A stretch of DNA of 64,000 bases from Rhizophagus irregularis. Taxonomy: Eukaryota; Glomeromycota; Glomeromycetes; Glomerales; Glomeraceae. The DNA is taken from contig NC_089456.1 in NCBI RefSeq assembly GCF_026210795.1, positions 126,501 to 190,500 of the forward strand, in the 5' to 3' direction. Shown here one piece after another: positions 10,639 to 21,144 of this stretch (position 1 is its first letter; every line of letters begins with the position of its first letter). The position numbers and the translations under genes are program-made. Below the pieces are notes generated by a model. It saw only the letters and a list, made by a program, of their open reading frames with translations. It had not been told where the DNA came from and made no database searches.

Positions 10639-11313
10639 TTATACACATACATTCATTCCAATATAATTATCCAGTCCAAAATGCGAATATGCTAACCGGA
10701 TAATTTCATCACGTAGTTTATTCGGATAAGCAGTTACCTGTCTATGATAATATTCAGAAATTTCAATCATTTTTACTGATACTTTGTGGAATCTTACAAA
10801 TAATTGAATTTTCTTATCTTTTACCCAATCGCCACCTAAAAACTTCTCCTCATCAGTAGTACCATCATTTCTCAGCACATTCCAAATTTGAGATGCGAAT
10901 GATGCAGGTCTCTTCTTGTAACTCCTCCAAGCCTGTTGGATAACTCTTACATTATTAATTAAGCGATTTACAATCCTTTTCTTAATTTCATTTGAATGTT
11001 CATAAGTATAATTATTCAAGCCTTTTCTGAATATAAAACAATATGTTAGATAAATCTCATCAACTCTATCAGAACTGAGCGATGATACACTCTTTCGGCT
11101 TAGCGCTCCTCCTTTTTTCACATTCTTTCGTATAGGATTAGAATATGCAAGATACTTTTTAGTGGATTTAGTAATACATTCATTCAGATGCTTATTAGCA
11201 CATTCGATGGTATTTTCGTGAATAATTACCAAGGAGTCGCATACAGTGCAATAAATATGAAATGAGCGTCTCCCAGCTTTAAATTCCCCATCTTTATATG
11301 ATCTTTCAATCAT
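10639..11313 (-). CDS. Unknown protein with Cys/His cluster and IQ-like motif
   Basis: 224 residues. Residues 20-46 carry C-x2-C and later a C..H..C cluster (YCTVCDSLVIIHENTIECAN, then HLNEC), a likely zinc site. Around residues 120-136 is VRVIQQAWRSYKKRP, which resembles a calmodulin-binding IQ motif. The rest is helical and basic. Its start overlaps the stop of the 59-residue ORF upstream by four bases. Uninterrupted by introns, unlike neighbouring host genes. No function is claimed. Confidence 0.5.
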   Translation of the reverse strand: MIERSYKDGEFKAGRRSFHIYCTVCDSLVIIHENTIECANKHLNECITKSTKKYLAYSNPIRKNVKKGGALSRKSVSSLSSDRVDEIYLTYCFIFRKGLNNYTYEHSNEIKKRIVNRLINNVRVIQQAWRSYKKRPASFASQIWNVLRNDGTTDEEKFLGGDWVKDKKIQLFVRFHKVSVKMIEISEYYHRQVTAYPNKLRDEIIRLAYSHFGLDNYIGMNVCV

Positions 11314-11489
11314 CTGGATAAATCAATCTTAGAAAAGTATTTTGGGTTATTTTCAAGAAGTGTCTTAAATGGATAACGAACACGGGAACACCATATTTCT
11401 GGTGTTTCACCACTATACCTATATTGCAGATTGTTTAACGCCTGCACTACTACAGGATTCAAACCATTATAGTCGCTAGATTTAGCCAT
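11310..11489 (-). CDS. Small ORF of 59 residues upstream of the IQ-like ORF
   Basis: Opens MAKSSDYNGLNPVVVQALNN and continues with LQYRYSGETPEIWCSRVRYP. Protein-like composition. Its TGA overlaps the next ORF's ATG (ATGA). No family recognised. The tight spacing recalls compact viral or mobile-element genomes. Confidence 0.4.
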   Translation of the reverse strand: MAKSSDYNGLNPVVVQALNNLQYRYSGETPEIWCSRVRYPFKTLLENNPKYFSKIDLSR

Positions 11490-11499
11490 TTTACGGATA

Positions 11500-11590
11500 T
11501 ATGGAGTTTATAGCAATTTATAGCTGTTTTAGTGATTTTATTGATTTATAGCTGTTTTAAAGACTTATAGTGATTTATAGCAAGTATATT
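11500..11590. repeat. Short tandem repeat of TTTATAGCTGTTTTA type
   Basis: About four imperfect copies of an 18-24 base unit around TTTATAGC(A/T)(A/G)TTT lie just upstream of the small ORF at 11489. Possibly promoter-proximal low-complexity DNA. Confidence 0.5.
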
Positions 11591-11949
11591 ATAATAAAAT
11601 ATCATATTCATTTTTATTCGATTGTTTGGGTGAAAACAGATTCATATTTTTTCTCATGATTAACAGGCGACATCACTCCGGCCAATTTGGCTAAATTAGA
11701 TCTGAGACAATATAACGGCTAAATTAAAAAATTCGTATCACACGAGATCTCCCTAGCTCCTCGAAACTTAAATCACGAGGAGTTACAGATCAGCCAATCA
11801 GATCTCGCCTTTGATCTGCAGGAGAATAGAAGCGGGTAGCAGTTCATCATTTATAGGATTTAAAAATAATTGATAAGTGTATACATTGATTTTATTTGTA
11901 GAAACGATAAGCATACATGACTAGATAATGTTAAAACATGGAAAAAACT

Positions 11950-12062
11950 TCGGCAAGTGTGACCAAGGTGGTCACAGTTGAGTAAAAATTTGATATTCAT
12001 CAAAATCGGAAAATTTTCGGTAGCTGTGACCATGGCGGTCATATTTGAGTGAATTTTGGCAC
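11950..12062. repeat. Duplicated hairpin unit GTGACC-n-GGTCA
   Basis: Two copies of a unit of roughly 70 bases. The first contains the perfect hairpin GTGACCAAGGTGGTCAC and the second GTGACCATGGCGGTCAT; each is followed by a GTTGAGTAAAAATTT-like tail (ATTTGAGTGAATTTT in the second). Non-coding. Origin unknown. Confidence 0.55.
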
Positions 12063-12237
12063 AGTAGCCTTAATTGTTTCGATTTCAAACCCCGTCTTCT
12101 CACATATACACTCAAGCACATGCATGTTAAAAAATAATGAAACTTTATTAAATGCTTTTATTAGTTATAAACCTTGAAATCGTGATATTGATACTCATTA
12201 CATCATGGATACTTAAATTTCGATTTCGTATAACCAA

Positions 12238-14325
12238 CTAATTTTTCCTTAATTTTTTTTTTTTCGGAGTTTTTTGTGTATCAGGGAGGTTATCCGCCTC
12301 TGATTTAATTTCTTTTCGGTTCTTCAACCGCCTCTTTAACCCTTCATTACTAGAAGAATCTATGTTATTTATAGATTCAAAACATCTTCTGATACGTAAC
12401 TAAATAAAAATAAATTATATTAGATATAAGTTATTAATTGATGAATCAAAATTGAATTGGGAATACCTTCGCAACTAGCATATCGTTCACCATGGTAATT
12501 AGTTCATCTATCTCATCCAATTTTGCCGGAATTTTTGTAGAAGGATATCTGCGTAGTCGACAAATAGATCCACATGGAATGTCCATGACTAACTGCTGGA
12601 GATATTGACCTGGAATAATAATAAATAAAAGAATATTTATTAGAAGAGAAAAGATAAAACTCTTAAAAGATACTATTCAAATAAGAGGTACAGTATTTTA
12701 CCGGAGTGAAGGAAGCCTACAATTTCTAGTTGGAGAGATATTACGGAACTAAGTTTGAACTTTTTACTTTTTGGGCTAGCGTATCTCGCATCGTTTTTGG
12801 TAGTTTCCTTAATCCATCACTCAAGTACTTCGTTCCGTCTTCTCCATCCCATAATCTACCTTCTTCGCTTATTGCAAACTCATCTGGTGTCCCTAATTCC
12901 CGTACCATCACACTTACGGCCAAGAATCTTTCTAACTTCCGAACTTTTTCTTCCCTTATTTTTTCGTTGCCCTGAAGCGCGAGAGCAACCTTCACCGCTA
13001 AAAGAAATGGAAATTTCATTAAAAAATTTTATATCTCTATATCCAATAAGCACACTTACCGTATGAATTCTGAATTCACCACATCTAAAAGACAACAGTC
13101 TACTATTACGCTCCAGATATTTGTCTTGAACCAGCCCTCTAAGTGTGAATTAGTATAGTCATTAGGCCTAAGTTCATATCGTGGAAGCCTGTAATAACAA
13201 ATTTTGGTTAGATAATGTAAAGATACTCGCAAAATGCTATCAATTACTCACAAATGAGAGAAAACTTCGTGTATGTAGTGATAGTCGAAATCTCTCTGCG
13301 AGTCATAAGAAGGTAAATCGATACCAGCATTGATTAACTTACGTAGACCTTGAGGGGTTTTCTAGAGGACACGATTGTAACATAATGATTAATATCGCTA
13401 CGCAGATAGTAATAGTAATTGATAATACTCACTTCTCGGTAGCGTAAAAGAAAGTCTAGTAATTTATCATCCACTTGTGGTTCCGGAAGGATATTATATG
13501 TATTAATGTGATGCCTGTCAAGATCATTGAAAAGATTCATAATCGTCTCATCGCTTGTATCAATTATAAAGCTGTGCAAGTAGCTGATAGCAAAACTTTA
13601 TAGATTAGTTGTGATTACAGTATAATAAACTCTGTACATTACTTTAGCTTAAATTATTTACCTTTCGTATTCTAAATTTAGTGTGTACTCGTAGAGAATA
13701 TCCTCTGCAAACTTTCCAGAAGGTAACTTCCATTTGTTCTCTGGACGTATCTTATGGTATCTTTCTGAGTATTCTGCTTTCATCTTATTTATTTCTTCGA
13801 TAATTAACCTGCTTCCCTGCTTGTCCCGTTCAGCTTCCACATTGACCTCATCATCATTGTAATCAGGAGTCTCTTCATCGTCACCACCATCTACACGCAC
13901 AGCGTCACCATCCACGTACTCATCAAACGTAAGATTCTTAAGATCTCGCTTATCACTGTCAGTCCCATCACTGTCTGTGTCTGTTTCTTCGTCACTTTCG
14001 TTTCTTATGGTTAAGGGAACAGAGGAACTTGAAGATAACATTTGATATTCGGGTGTTCGCGGGGCTTGAACATTACGGGCCTGTTTTTTCTGCAACATAA
14101 AATAATTAGTTTTGCCATTTTCCAACTTTCCGACTAAACGTAACCCATCTGTACCGTTTCATTAACAGAGCTTCTAGCAATGGAACCAATTCCTAAAGAG
14201 TTTCCCGACAACGAGTTCCCTGATAGTGTCGAATTGTGGATGATGATTGAGGAACCACCACCTGTTACGCTTGATTTGCGTTTCTGTTCCCAATCTTTGG
14301 CACGTTTTTGGTCAGGTTTAGAACC
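12238..14325 (-). pseudogene. Spliced lineage-specific family gene, frame disturbed
   Basis: Eight exons can be placed by splice signals: about 14157-14325, 13662-14094, 13433-13583, 13252-13361, 13060-13188, 12702-12997, 12467-12609, 12238-12399. The protein begins Lys/Ser-rich, has a very acidic stretch (ESDEETDTDSDGTDSDKRD), then a conserved-looking part (KLPSGKFAEDILYEYTLN; DLPSYDSQRDFDYHYIHEVF; LEGWFKTNIWSVIVDCCLLD; GTKYLSDGLRKLPKTMRDTL; IVGFLHSG) and ends in a basic tail. The splice phases fit, except that the reading frame changes twice inside exon 12702-12997 (near 12905 and near 12755), so the gene is either decayed or has a missed intron. I read the style as one of the large expanded Glomeromycete families of unknown function. 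No first exon was found; the SINE-like triplet lies just upstream. Confidence 0.5.
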
Positions 14326-14390
14326 CTAGCAAAGAAGACTCGAGTTAGTGATATTCTTAACTAGCAATGTCACTCCCATCTGATTCTATC

Positions 14391-14640
14391 CCACTAGGTC
14401 AGCGAGGTGCTTATAAGCACTTGGCCTTGAACATAAGATAACCGAATTGGGCTGTCTATGCCCTGGTGGGACCACTGCTAGGTTAGCGAGGTGCTTACAA
14501 GCACTTGGCCTTGAACATCAAATAGCCGGATTGGGTTAGCAACTGGGCTATTAGTGCCCCGCATTGGTTTTGTGGCTCAGCGAATATACATATATATCGG
14601 CCTTGAATGACAAGAGCCGAGCAATCCTGGACCCCTGCCA
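14391..14640 (-). repeat. Three SINE-like units in tandem
   Basis: The phrase AGCGAGGTGCTTATAAGCAC, followed by TTGGCCTTGAACAT, occurs at 14401 and again, with one change, 84 bases on; a worn third copy starts near 14576. On the minus strand each has GTTCAAGGCC, which fits a pol III B box, and copy two has TAGCCCAGTTG about 30 bases upstream, which fits an A box. This suggests a tRNA-derived SINE. The 150-residue frame at 14495-14947 overlaps it and is not called as a gene. Confidence 0.4.
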
Positions 14641-15422
14641 CGCCACTTATTTTTCGTTCCCATTTCTTAAAAAAAATCCTTACGTTCCTATATCTCTTAA
14701 GAAGAGCATCAGCCTTTCTCCTTCTGCATACTTGCTCGTCTTTGTCACCAGCTATAAAGTCGAGGCACCTGATATATTGATTTACTTTCTTATCGAACGG
14801 TTCAAGATCGCATTTTTCTAAAAAATCAATAACATCCCAGGATAAATGTTTTTTCGTGAAATAATTCATAATTAACTTCAGACATTTATTTCGCGTGAAA
14901 ATATAAAAAGAATGACCAATTGGATTACGATGTACTTTCAAAGTCACATGACTGATCGTATCGCCTAATTTTTGGAGATATCCTAATTTTTGGAGATATT
15001 GACTACATTTTTAAGATTAATATTATAATGTGTAACTACTTCGAAAATATTTGAAAACGAAACCTTTTATACCATTCAAATGCTTTAACATTATCTTTAT
15101 TGACACCTATTCCGTATTCAAAGCATTCTCCTAAATTATAAAATGCAAGAAATGTATGATGCTATCAAAGAGGGAGGGAGTACGCGGATCCTAGGCCATT
15201 TAATGCGAGTCCCAGCATCAAGTTATTTCTTCGCTCTCTCACACTTTCTAAAAATATCTACAGCTAATTTATTTCTATATCAATTGCTAATTACGAGATT
15301 CTCATAACAATGCTCTCTTTCTACACTAGATTTCTGAAATAAATTATCCCACCAATGTCTACAGGATTTTTGTCACGCAGATTATGTAAAATAATATTCC
15401 CCGTAATGAAACTTCTCGGGGA

Positions 15423-15886
15423 TTAAGTAATTTCGAATCTATGGATAATTCGGGAGATTAACACTGAGGTAAAATAATAAGAAATGCAATATTTAATATT
15501 TCCAATTCATACTTACCATGATTCATTTTCACAACATTCCATTCTTCCTCATATACAAGAAATTTATTGCTTAATTTTTTCTGAGTTATCGCCGTTACGA
15601 TACTGCGCAAAGTTTCAAGAATTTGGCACGTGAAGATGGTTATTATTTTATTGCCAGAAATTTTATTTGTTATACTGCGCCAAATTCCTGGGGCACATAA
15701 TATAGTTTTACCAATATAAGTAAGATTTTTCGGCAGGGGCGCCCCGGCTGAAATTATGGTCATGTGATTTATTTCTCTGTAGTATTTTACTGCGCTGTCT
15801 TGCCACGTGCCGGCAATCGTGATTTTCTCGGCGAGGATCAAAGTGCCGATATAAAACAAGAAAAGAAATATGCCCGCTTTGTACAT
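15423..15886 (-). CDS. Small secreted protein, unknown
   Basis: Two exons, 15517-15886 and 15423-15463, joined across a 53-base intron (GTAAGT to ACCTCAG), give 136 residues in frame. The first 19 residues (MYKAGIFLFLFYIGTLILAE) form a typical signal peptide, cleaved probably after Leu-Ala. The mature part is basic and of mixed character with a few Cys (Cys at TILCAPGIW and TIFTCQIL). No domain recognised. Such small secreted proteins are candidate effectors in mycorrhizal fungi, but that is an inference. Confidence 0.6.
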
Positions 15887-16435
15887 CTAAAGGGTCGGGA
15901 AAATGGTTAGTATCATGATGTTATGTTTCATGAAGTTAGCCGAGCAATAAACCAACTTACTTTATTTTTACTTTGCGGAAAAAATAGAATTAGTTTGATC
16001 AGAAATATTAACGGTGATTATTGGTTAGTTTGATTATGTTTTATAGTTCCGCTTAATTATTTGCTTATATTTGCGCAAGCAGTTAAAAGGGTTCACTATC
16101 TGGGCCAGCTCCTTTTATATAAATCGCAAGATCGATTTGGAAGTGTCCTTTTGGGGGAAATTACGTAATAATTTTGAGAATATGCGAGAAAGTTTGAGAA
16201 TAAATTATTTTGTGCAATTACTTGTTCCCGTGATATATGTATAACATTACCGCGCATTTATTTATCAAGCTACAATTTTAAAACTTGATCGAAAAAATAA
16301 TAGCACACACATTGCTTCACACAATCTCATCATTCACTCCATGCAAAAAAATTATAAAACGTCTGGTAAATTTGCATCATTGCTTTATTGATCAAATTAC
16401 TTGAGAACATTCACATCGCTTATAAATTCCTTCTG
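15887..16435. other. Intergenic, nothing recognised
   Basis: AT-rich spacer upstream of the secreted-protein gene, containing its presumed promoter. TTTTATATAAATCG at 16112-16125 is a TATA-like box but lies some 230 bases from the start codon. No other feature seen. Confidence 0.4.
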
Positions 16436-17604
16436 CTACTTCTTACACCTTTTGCAATACAGATGTGAGTGATGATTGCATTCTTCACAAACCTTACAAC
16501 CATGCTTCCATCCCCTAAATATATGCCATTTTTCAAAGTAGTTTTGCCTTAGCAAAGCGCCTTCCAGCTCCTTATAAGCTGTACTATCCTGATTGTTTGG
16601 TAAGAAATTCGGCATGATATATTGTATTAATATAGTCAAAAAATTCTTGTGTGACCAAAATTTCATTAATTCAGCCTTATGTTGCACAGTCCTATTATTT
16701 TGGTTCTGGATACTGCGCATTTCAGGTGATCGGTCTCACATGACTGGCATATGCTACGATCGCGAATTTGAATTTATTGCTTGAAGTGAAGCAAGTAAGA
16801 CAATATTCTGTTCCATTTTTATACCATTCGCCATGTAATCCATAATTTCCATGTTTTCCATCGCAAATAGGACATGGTGAGCTCCACGGCTGAGGTGATG
16901 CAAAATTATAATTATCAATCCCTCTAAAACTATTTCGGAATTTCAAGTATGGGAAGTGCTCTAAGACGGATTTGATAATTAATTCTGGATCGGGTCTGGC
17001 TTCGAAGGTGATGGGCCCTTTTTCTGGCTTTGAATTTATAACTTCCGATTCATGTACTTCTGATAGTTGCCATGGCTCATTTCCAGTTTCTTTTTTATAT
17101 CTTTTGTATAATTTGGAATGAATCTTATCTGTCAAAATACTTGGTAACCCAGTTAATTTGGCATGCCAATCCAGATAATTGGCGGTTAGTATTTTAACAG
17201 ACTCAGTCATTTTCCTTTTTATATAACTGCAAACAATTTAAATCCCTTTTTTCTCATATAGACCTATTCATTCGAAAAAAAGATTAAAATTCCCAGACTA
17301 TTGTAAAGCAATGAGACTACACAACTATCTCAATTTCACGCTGTTCACATTTAATAAAGTAAGATCCTGCTTTATACCTACCTTCTATTTCTTCATCATC
17401 ATGACCTAATTTGCATAATGGGCAGATATAGTCCTCTGATGTCTCATCAGTAATCCTATAATAATCGAAATTTTCACTACTACATTCTCTATATAGATTA
17501 GGATATTGATCCAATATCTTGTTGCAAAAATAGGAATGATCATAAGCTGGCTTAGGTTGGGATGCAAATGATACACTTGCTTGAAACATGTCTGATGAAA
17601 TCAT
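16436..17604 (-). pseudogene. Zinc-ribbon tail of the replication module (fossil)
   Basis: Three minus-strand frames (17604-17317, 17210-16722, 16720-16436) share the same style: a helix around YPNLYRE or FPYLKFRNSFRG, then a C-x2-C with a following His (YICPLCKLGHDDEE; PCPICDGKHGNYG) and a C-terminal Cys pair (YCLTC; CKVCEECNHHSHLYCKRCKK). Such C-x2-C..H..C modules follow the catalytic part in UL52-type primases. They are probably the C-terminal nucleic-acid-binding part of the replication protein. Confidence 0.45.
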
Positions 17605-17855
17605 TTCTGGTGAAGCATTTGGCTGAGAGAATGCTGGTACTTCAGCTGGTATGGTTTGAGATGCATTTACGATTTTTTCGCTAGTTATATGACCATGCTC
17701 AACAGTGGGATCAGAGCAGTTGTGTCACTAGTGATCACGTTTAAGTGCCATAGTATTTGGGATAGAGCGTTCTTGGTCAAACTTAAGATTTTCAGCTTCT
17801 TCAAGATCAAGATTCCGGGAAGTAGCAACCACATCAAAATCTGTTTCCTTGATAA

Positions 17856-18737
17856 CTAATGCTTCAATCCTAACCTCATTGCGGACTTTTTACGGTTTCC
17901 TATAACACCTCGGCTCTCATCCATTTTTATTAGCTGAAGAGAAGCGCTGGTACTGGCTATAAGACTACAAAGCTTTTCAATAAAGTATCTCGCAGAAAGG
18001 CGTTTCTGATGCTCAACTTCAATGAATGTTATTACAGCAGGAGATTTGTCGATTTTATAAGAAACGACATTGCTATCCCATTCACGATGACCCTTTATTG
18101 CTATAGGTAAGTTATTAGGCCGAGCACTAGCAAGTTCTGCCCGAATATTTTCACGACCTGATGGGCGAAAAAGTTCATTAGAATTTTTTTGATAAAACAC
18201 AGAAACAATATGACGAGGACAGTCACGAATTCGATAAAGCATTTGCGCAAGAGCCTCAACATGAACTGGAGTGGTGATGTTTGTAATAGCTATAACTATA
18301 TCAAAATGGCCTGTAACCTCAAATGATATTTCCGCCTCCACTGTATTTGTGTAAGCTACACAGTCAAGCTCACCCCAAGCAACATCAATATTAGAGAAGT
18401 CTTTTTGTCTCTGCTTCCCATCCATATTCCCATAATATGCACGGGCTTTAACAGGAGAATTGTCAGATTTAAATAACTTAGATGCTTTTTCTACTAGCGC
18501 TCTAACCATCACTGCTCCAGTAGATACGAATGTTACACATTTGCCCTGCCTTAAAAGATCATATCCTATTCGCATAGCTTCAGCTCTGCTATTTGGATCA
18601 TAAATAAATTCAACTGTCTCGCCTATACGAGGCTGATACTTATTATCAACTATGCGAATATTTTCACCATGATAAGTCTGGAGAAAGATTAGTGTTGATG
18701 TATTTGCAAAAGTATCCATGGCCAAAACATATCTCAC
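17856..18737 (-). pseudogene. UL9-like helicase, C-terminal half (fossil)
   Basis: 293 residues. It carries features of the second RecA-like lobe of origin-binding-protein helicases (Herpes_ori_bp family): FVSTGAVMVRALVEKA, then the YYGNMDGKQRQKDF and WGELDCVAYTNTVEAEISFE region, and ALAQMLYRIRDC near motif VI with its Arg. It follows the Walker-A-bearing frame at 18771-19295. Confidence 0.6.
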
Positions 18738-18770
18738 AGATCTTAGTACATCACGTATTGCGTTCTCAGA

Positions 18771-19295
18771 TTATCGTGCATTTGTATCGCTAGACATTTG
18801 ACGCATAATGGTATTAGCTTCATCAAGAATAGCTACAAATGGACGGGCTGTAAACTTGATACAGAAAAGACTCTCAACCTGTACTATGATAATATCCCAT
18901 TCATTTATAGATAAGTCTCCTTGTATATTTTGATAATTGCAAATTTGAAAATCAGATGCTTTTAGCTCATCAAGTTTCGTTTTTGATTCATTACTAAAAG
19001 ACTTTCGGTAAGAAACCCAGATATAACATGGCAAAGAAGAGAGATCATATACCTTATTTTTCAATGCCATAATAATCTCTCTTAATGTAGTGGTTTTCCA
19101 TGTTCCTGGAGGAGAACGAATAAGTGTTATCATTTTCTCAATACCCAAGAAATCGGGATATACTTCTGGAGCATCCTTTAATTTTTCTACATTAATCATT
19201 GTCTCTGATAATTCTACAAGGGGGCGTGGATTTGATATAGCATCACCTATTCTTTCAACTATTCCTCTCTTAGGTTTTGCAGAAATTTCGATCAC
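18771..19295 (-). pseudogene. UL9-like helicase, N-terminal half (fossil)
   Basis: 174 residues with a P-loop-like motif around residue 60 (Ser-Pro-Pro-Gly-Thr region followed by TTLREIIMALKN), a strand-turn YIWVSYRKSFSNESKTKLDE (motif Ia-like) and FVAILDEANTIMRQM, a DEAx-type Walker B. This is the first RecA lobe of a superfamily 2 helicase of the origin-binding type. Confidence 0.6.
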
Positions 19296-19650
19296 TTTTC
19301 CAAATGCTAATCACTTATGATCTGGTTTATAATTTTTCTGCCGATAGCATTTGAGTACAAAAGCAAACACATTCAAGAAAGCCATATAACTGATCCTTCT
19401 CGTGTTTGATTTCACAAATAGGACATGCTTCATATAATTGGGCTTGAAAGTAGACAAATCCATTCCCAATTTTTCCGATCTCAAGCCATCCATATTTTGC
19501 GATAACTAAGCTGGCTCCGTTACTTAAGGTGGTTTCATCTTCGATAGGCTGAAATTTCTTCTCTTCTTTCTCAGGAGAAAAGGTCCATGGCCAGATTTCA
19601 GAATAATTAGATTTAGGTTGAACTAAATAATCTTCTAGTTTGCGATATCC

Positions 19651-20385
19651 TTATTTAACTGAAGAAATCGCAGGCCTTTTAACTCTATCTTCCTTTGCCG
19701 ATCCAAGGAGCCGGAGACTAAAGCGAGATTTATAAAGTCCAATATCGATAAACTTTGAGTATGGTTTTCCAACCTTATCAGCGACTTTTTCTACAAAACC
19801 CTTAAGATCTCTATAGTCAATGAAACGGGCATAAGGATAGATAATATGCCAACTGCATTTATTATCATTTGACGAACTGACTAACACAAAAGCACCTAAT
19901 ATTGCAAAATGCTTTAAATCAGTATTTATAATATTGACGCAGGCAATTAAAATTCTGGATAATAAATCTTCGCGAGAAATTTTATATCTATCTAAGGAAG
20001 AGAGTTCAGGGTTCATAAGATCGGGCTTTTGCCTCGCATCAATGTTCAGAACCAGATGAAGAGGCAGACTCCCATCAATACATTCATGAGTATCGGGTAA
20101 CCCATAAACTTCGGATGGGTGGTTGACAACTGTAAAACCCTTCTCTGCCACTCGAACTATATATTTTAAATAAATCTCTTCAGGATGATAGGCGCCTAGA
20201 AGAGAGATATCATTTTTATTATTGGATAGATATTGAAAGTATATATGATTATTATAACCAGGCTCAAAATCGAGGTCCGCTAAACCAGAGAAAAGCCTGG
20301 TTGCTTTATTTATTATTTTAGGGCTAGACCCTAGGAATTTCTTTTTTTGCGCAAGCATGACAGTATATGGGGACGCCCATAGCAA
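19651..20385 (-). pseudogene. Archaeo-eukaryotic primase-like protein (fossil)
   Basis: 244 residues. Motifs of the AEP superfamily in order: a hydrophobic strand leading to LHLVLNIDARQ (metal-binding Asp region, about residue 110), SSNDNKCSWHIIYPYARFID (the Ser-x-His signature, about residue 180), and FSLRLLGSAKEDRVKRP near the C-terminus with the nucleotide-binding Arg. The pattern is nearer to UL52/NCLDV-type primases than to cellular PriS. The first nine or so codons come from the MITE that lies across its start. Confidence 0.6.
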
Positions 20386-20758
20386 AAGGGGGGAATGGGA
20401 TAATTCCGTAATTTTAAAAAAATCGCAATTTAAATCACGTGATAAATTTGGCAGATCATCACTTAATTGTGAAATAAATTGACTTTCGGACCTTTTTTTT
20501 TTATCTAAAGCTAAATTTTACAGGCAATTTACTAAGAGTATTGATTTTCTTTTAATAAGTTTATGTTGCTTGTTAATTCTATAAAAGTAAAATGCAAATA
20601 ATAAGAAAATTTCAAAATTAAACTTTTTTACTAATATATTATTAATAAAAACCCATATTTTCTTAATAATTAGACTAATAGACATATAATTATAATAAAA
20701 TCTCAAATTTGAATTTTTTGGCCTATCCCCCCTTTTTGCTACGGGCGTCCCCATATAC
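20363..20758. mobile_element. MITE with about 38-base inverted repeats, TA-type target
   Basis: Left end GTATATGGGGACGCCCATAG, inverted right end GTATATGGGGACGCCCGTAG, followed on both sides by CAAAA and a G run. Length about 396 bases, AT-rich interior, no coding. Target is likely TA, but the palindromic GTATAT end makes the duplication ambiguous. Sits on the 5' edge of the primase-like frame, so it inserted after the replication module. Confidence 0.7.
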
Positions 20759-21140
20759 AAGAAACTAGTATAAAATAACAGAGAAACTAGCAAAGTTCAA
20801 AATAAAAAATGTAATATGTATGACTCAAAAACGAAATAAAAAAGTATATGCCATTTTGACCTCTAATCAGATTACTAGCATAAACATGCAATAAATATAC
20901 TAAATAATACACCAAAGCAATCGATGCAAAGATATCCTGAAGTAAAAACTATACAGGAACAGGGTCTAGAAGCCAAAAGCATGGCAAATTTAGGTGACCC
21001 AGATGTGCAAAATTATATATAGGAAAGAGAGAGATAAGTTTGGCGCATCCGGGTCACTATATGATAGGTAGGAAAGAGGGTGGGAAGGCAGAAAGGTTCA
21101 GGAGAATACACAAAAAAAGGGCATGAAAGTAATATAGCCT
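20759..21140. other. AT-rich spacer
   Basis: No gene. Contains short A-rich stretches and one AAAAAAGGG run. Nothing recognised. Confidence 0.4.
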
Positions 21141-21144
21141 GAAC

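Larger units (their letters stand above)
16436..20362 (-). mobile_element. Primase/helicase replication module of a virus-like element (fossil)
   Basis: Read on the minus strand: an archaeo-eukaryotic primase-like domain, a Cys/His zinc-ribbon piece, a UL9-like origin-binding helicase in two adjoining frames, and two more zinc-ribbon pieces. This set recalls the replication genes of herpes-like and large DNA viruses and their mobile relatives. It has no introns and is broken in several places. A MITE (20363-20758) has landed at its 5' edge. It is separated from the Gag-like module by spliced host-like genes, so common origin is open. Confidence 0.6.

Noticed and set aside
12730-13066. Plus-strand frames over the family gene
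   Set aside because: The minus strand carries splice sites and family-like peptide; the plus frames are its shadows.
14495-14947. 150-codon minus frame
   Set aside because: Its 3' part is SINE-like repeat; the 5' part has some protein character but no supporting splice or family evidence.
6186-20385. Calling the whole region one element with fixed ends
   Set aside because: No matching terminal repeats or target duplication were found at the outer edges, and spliced genes lie in the middle.
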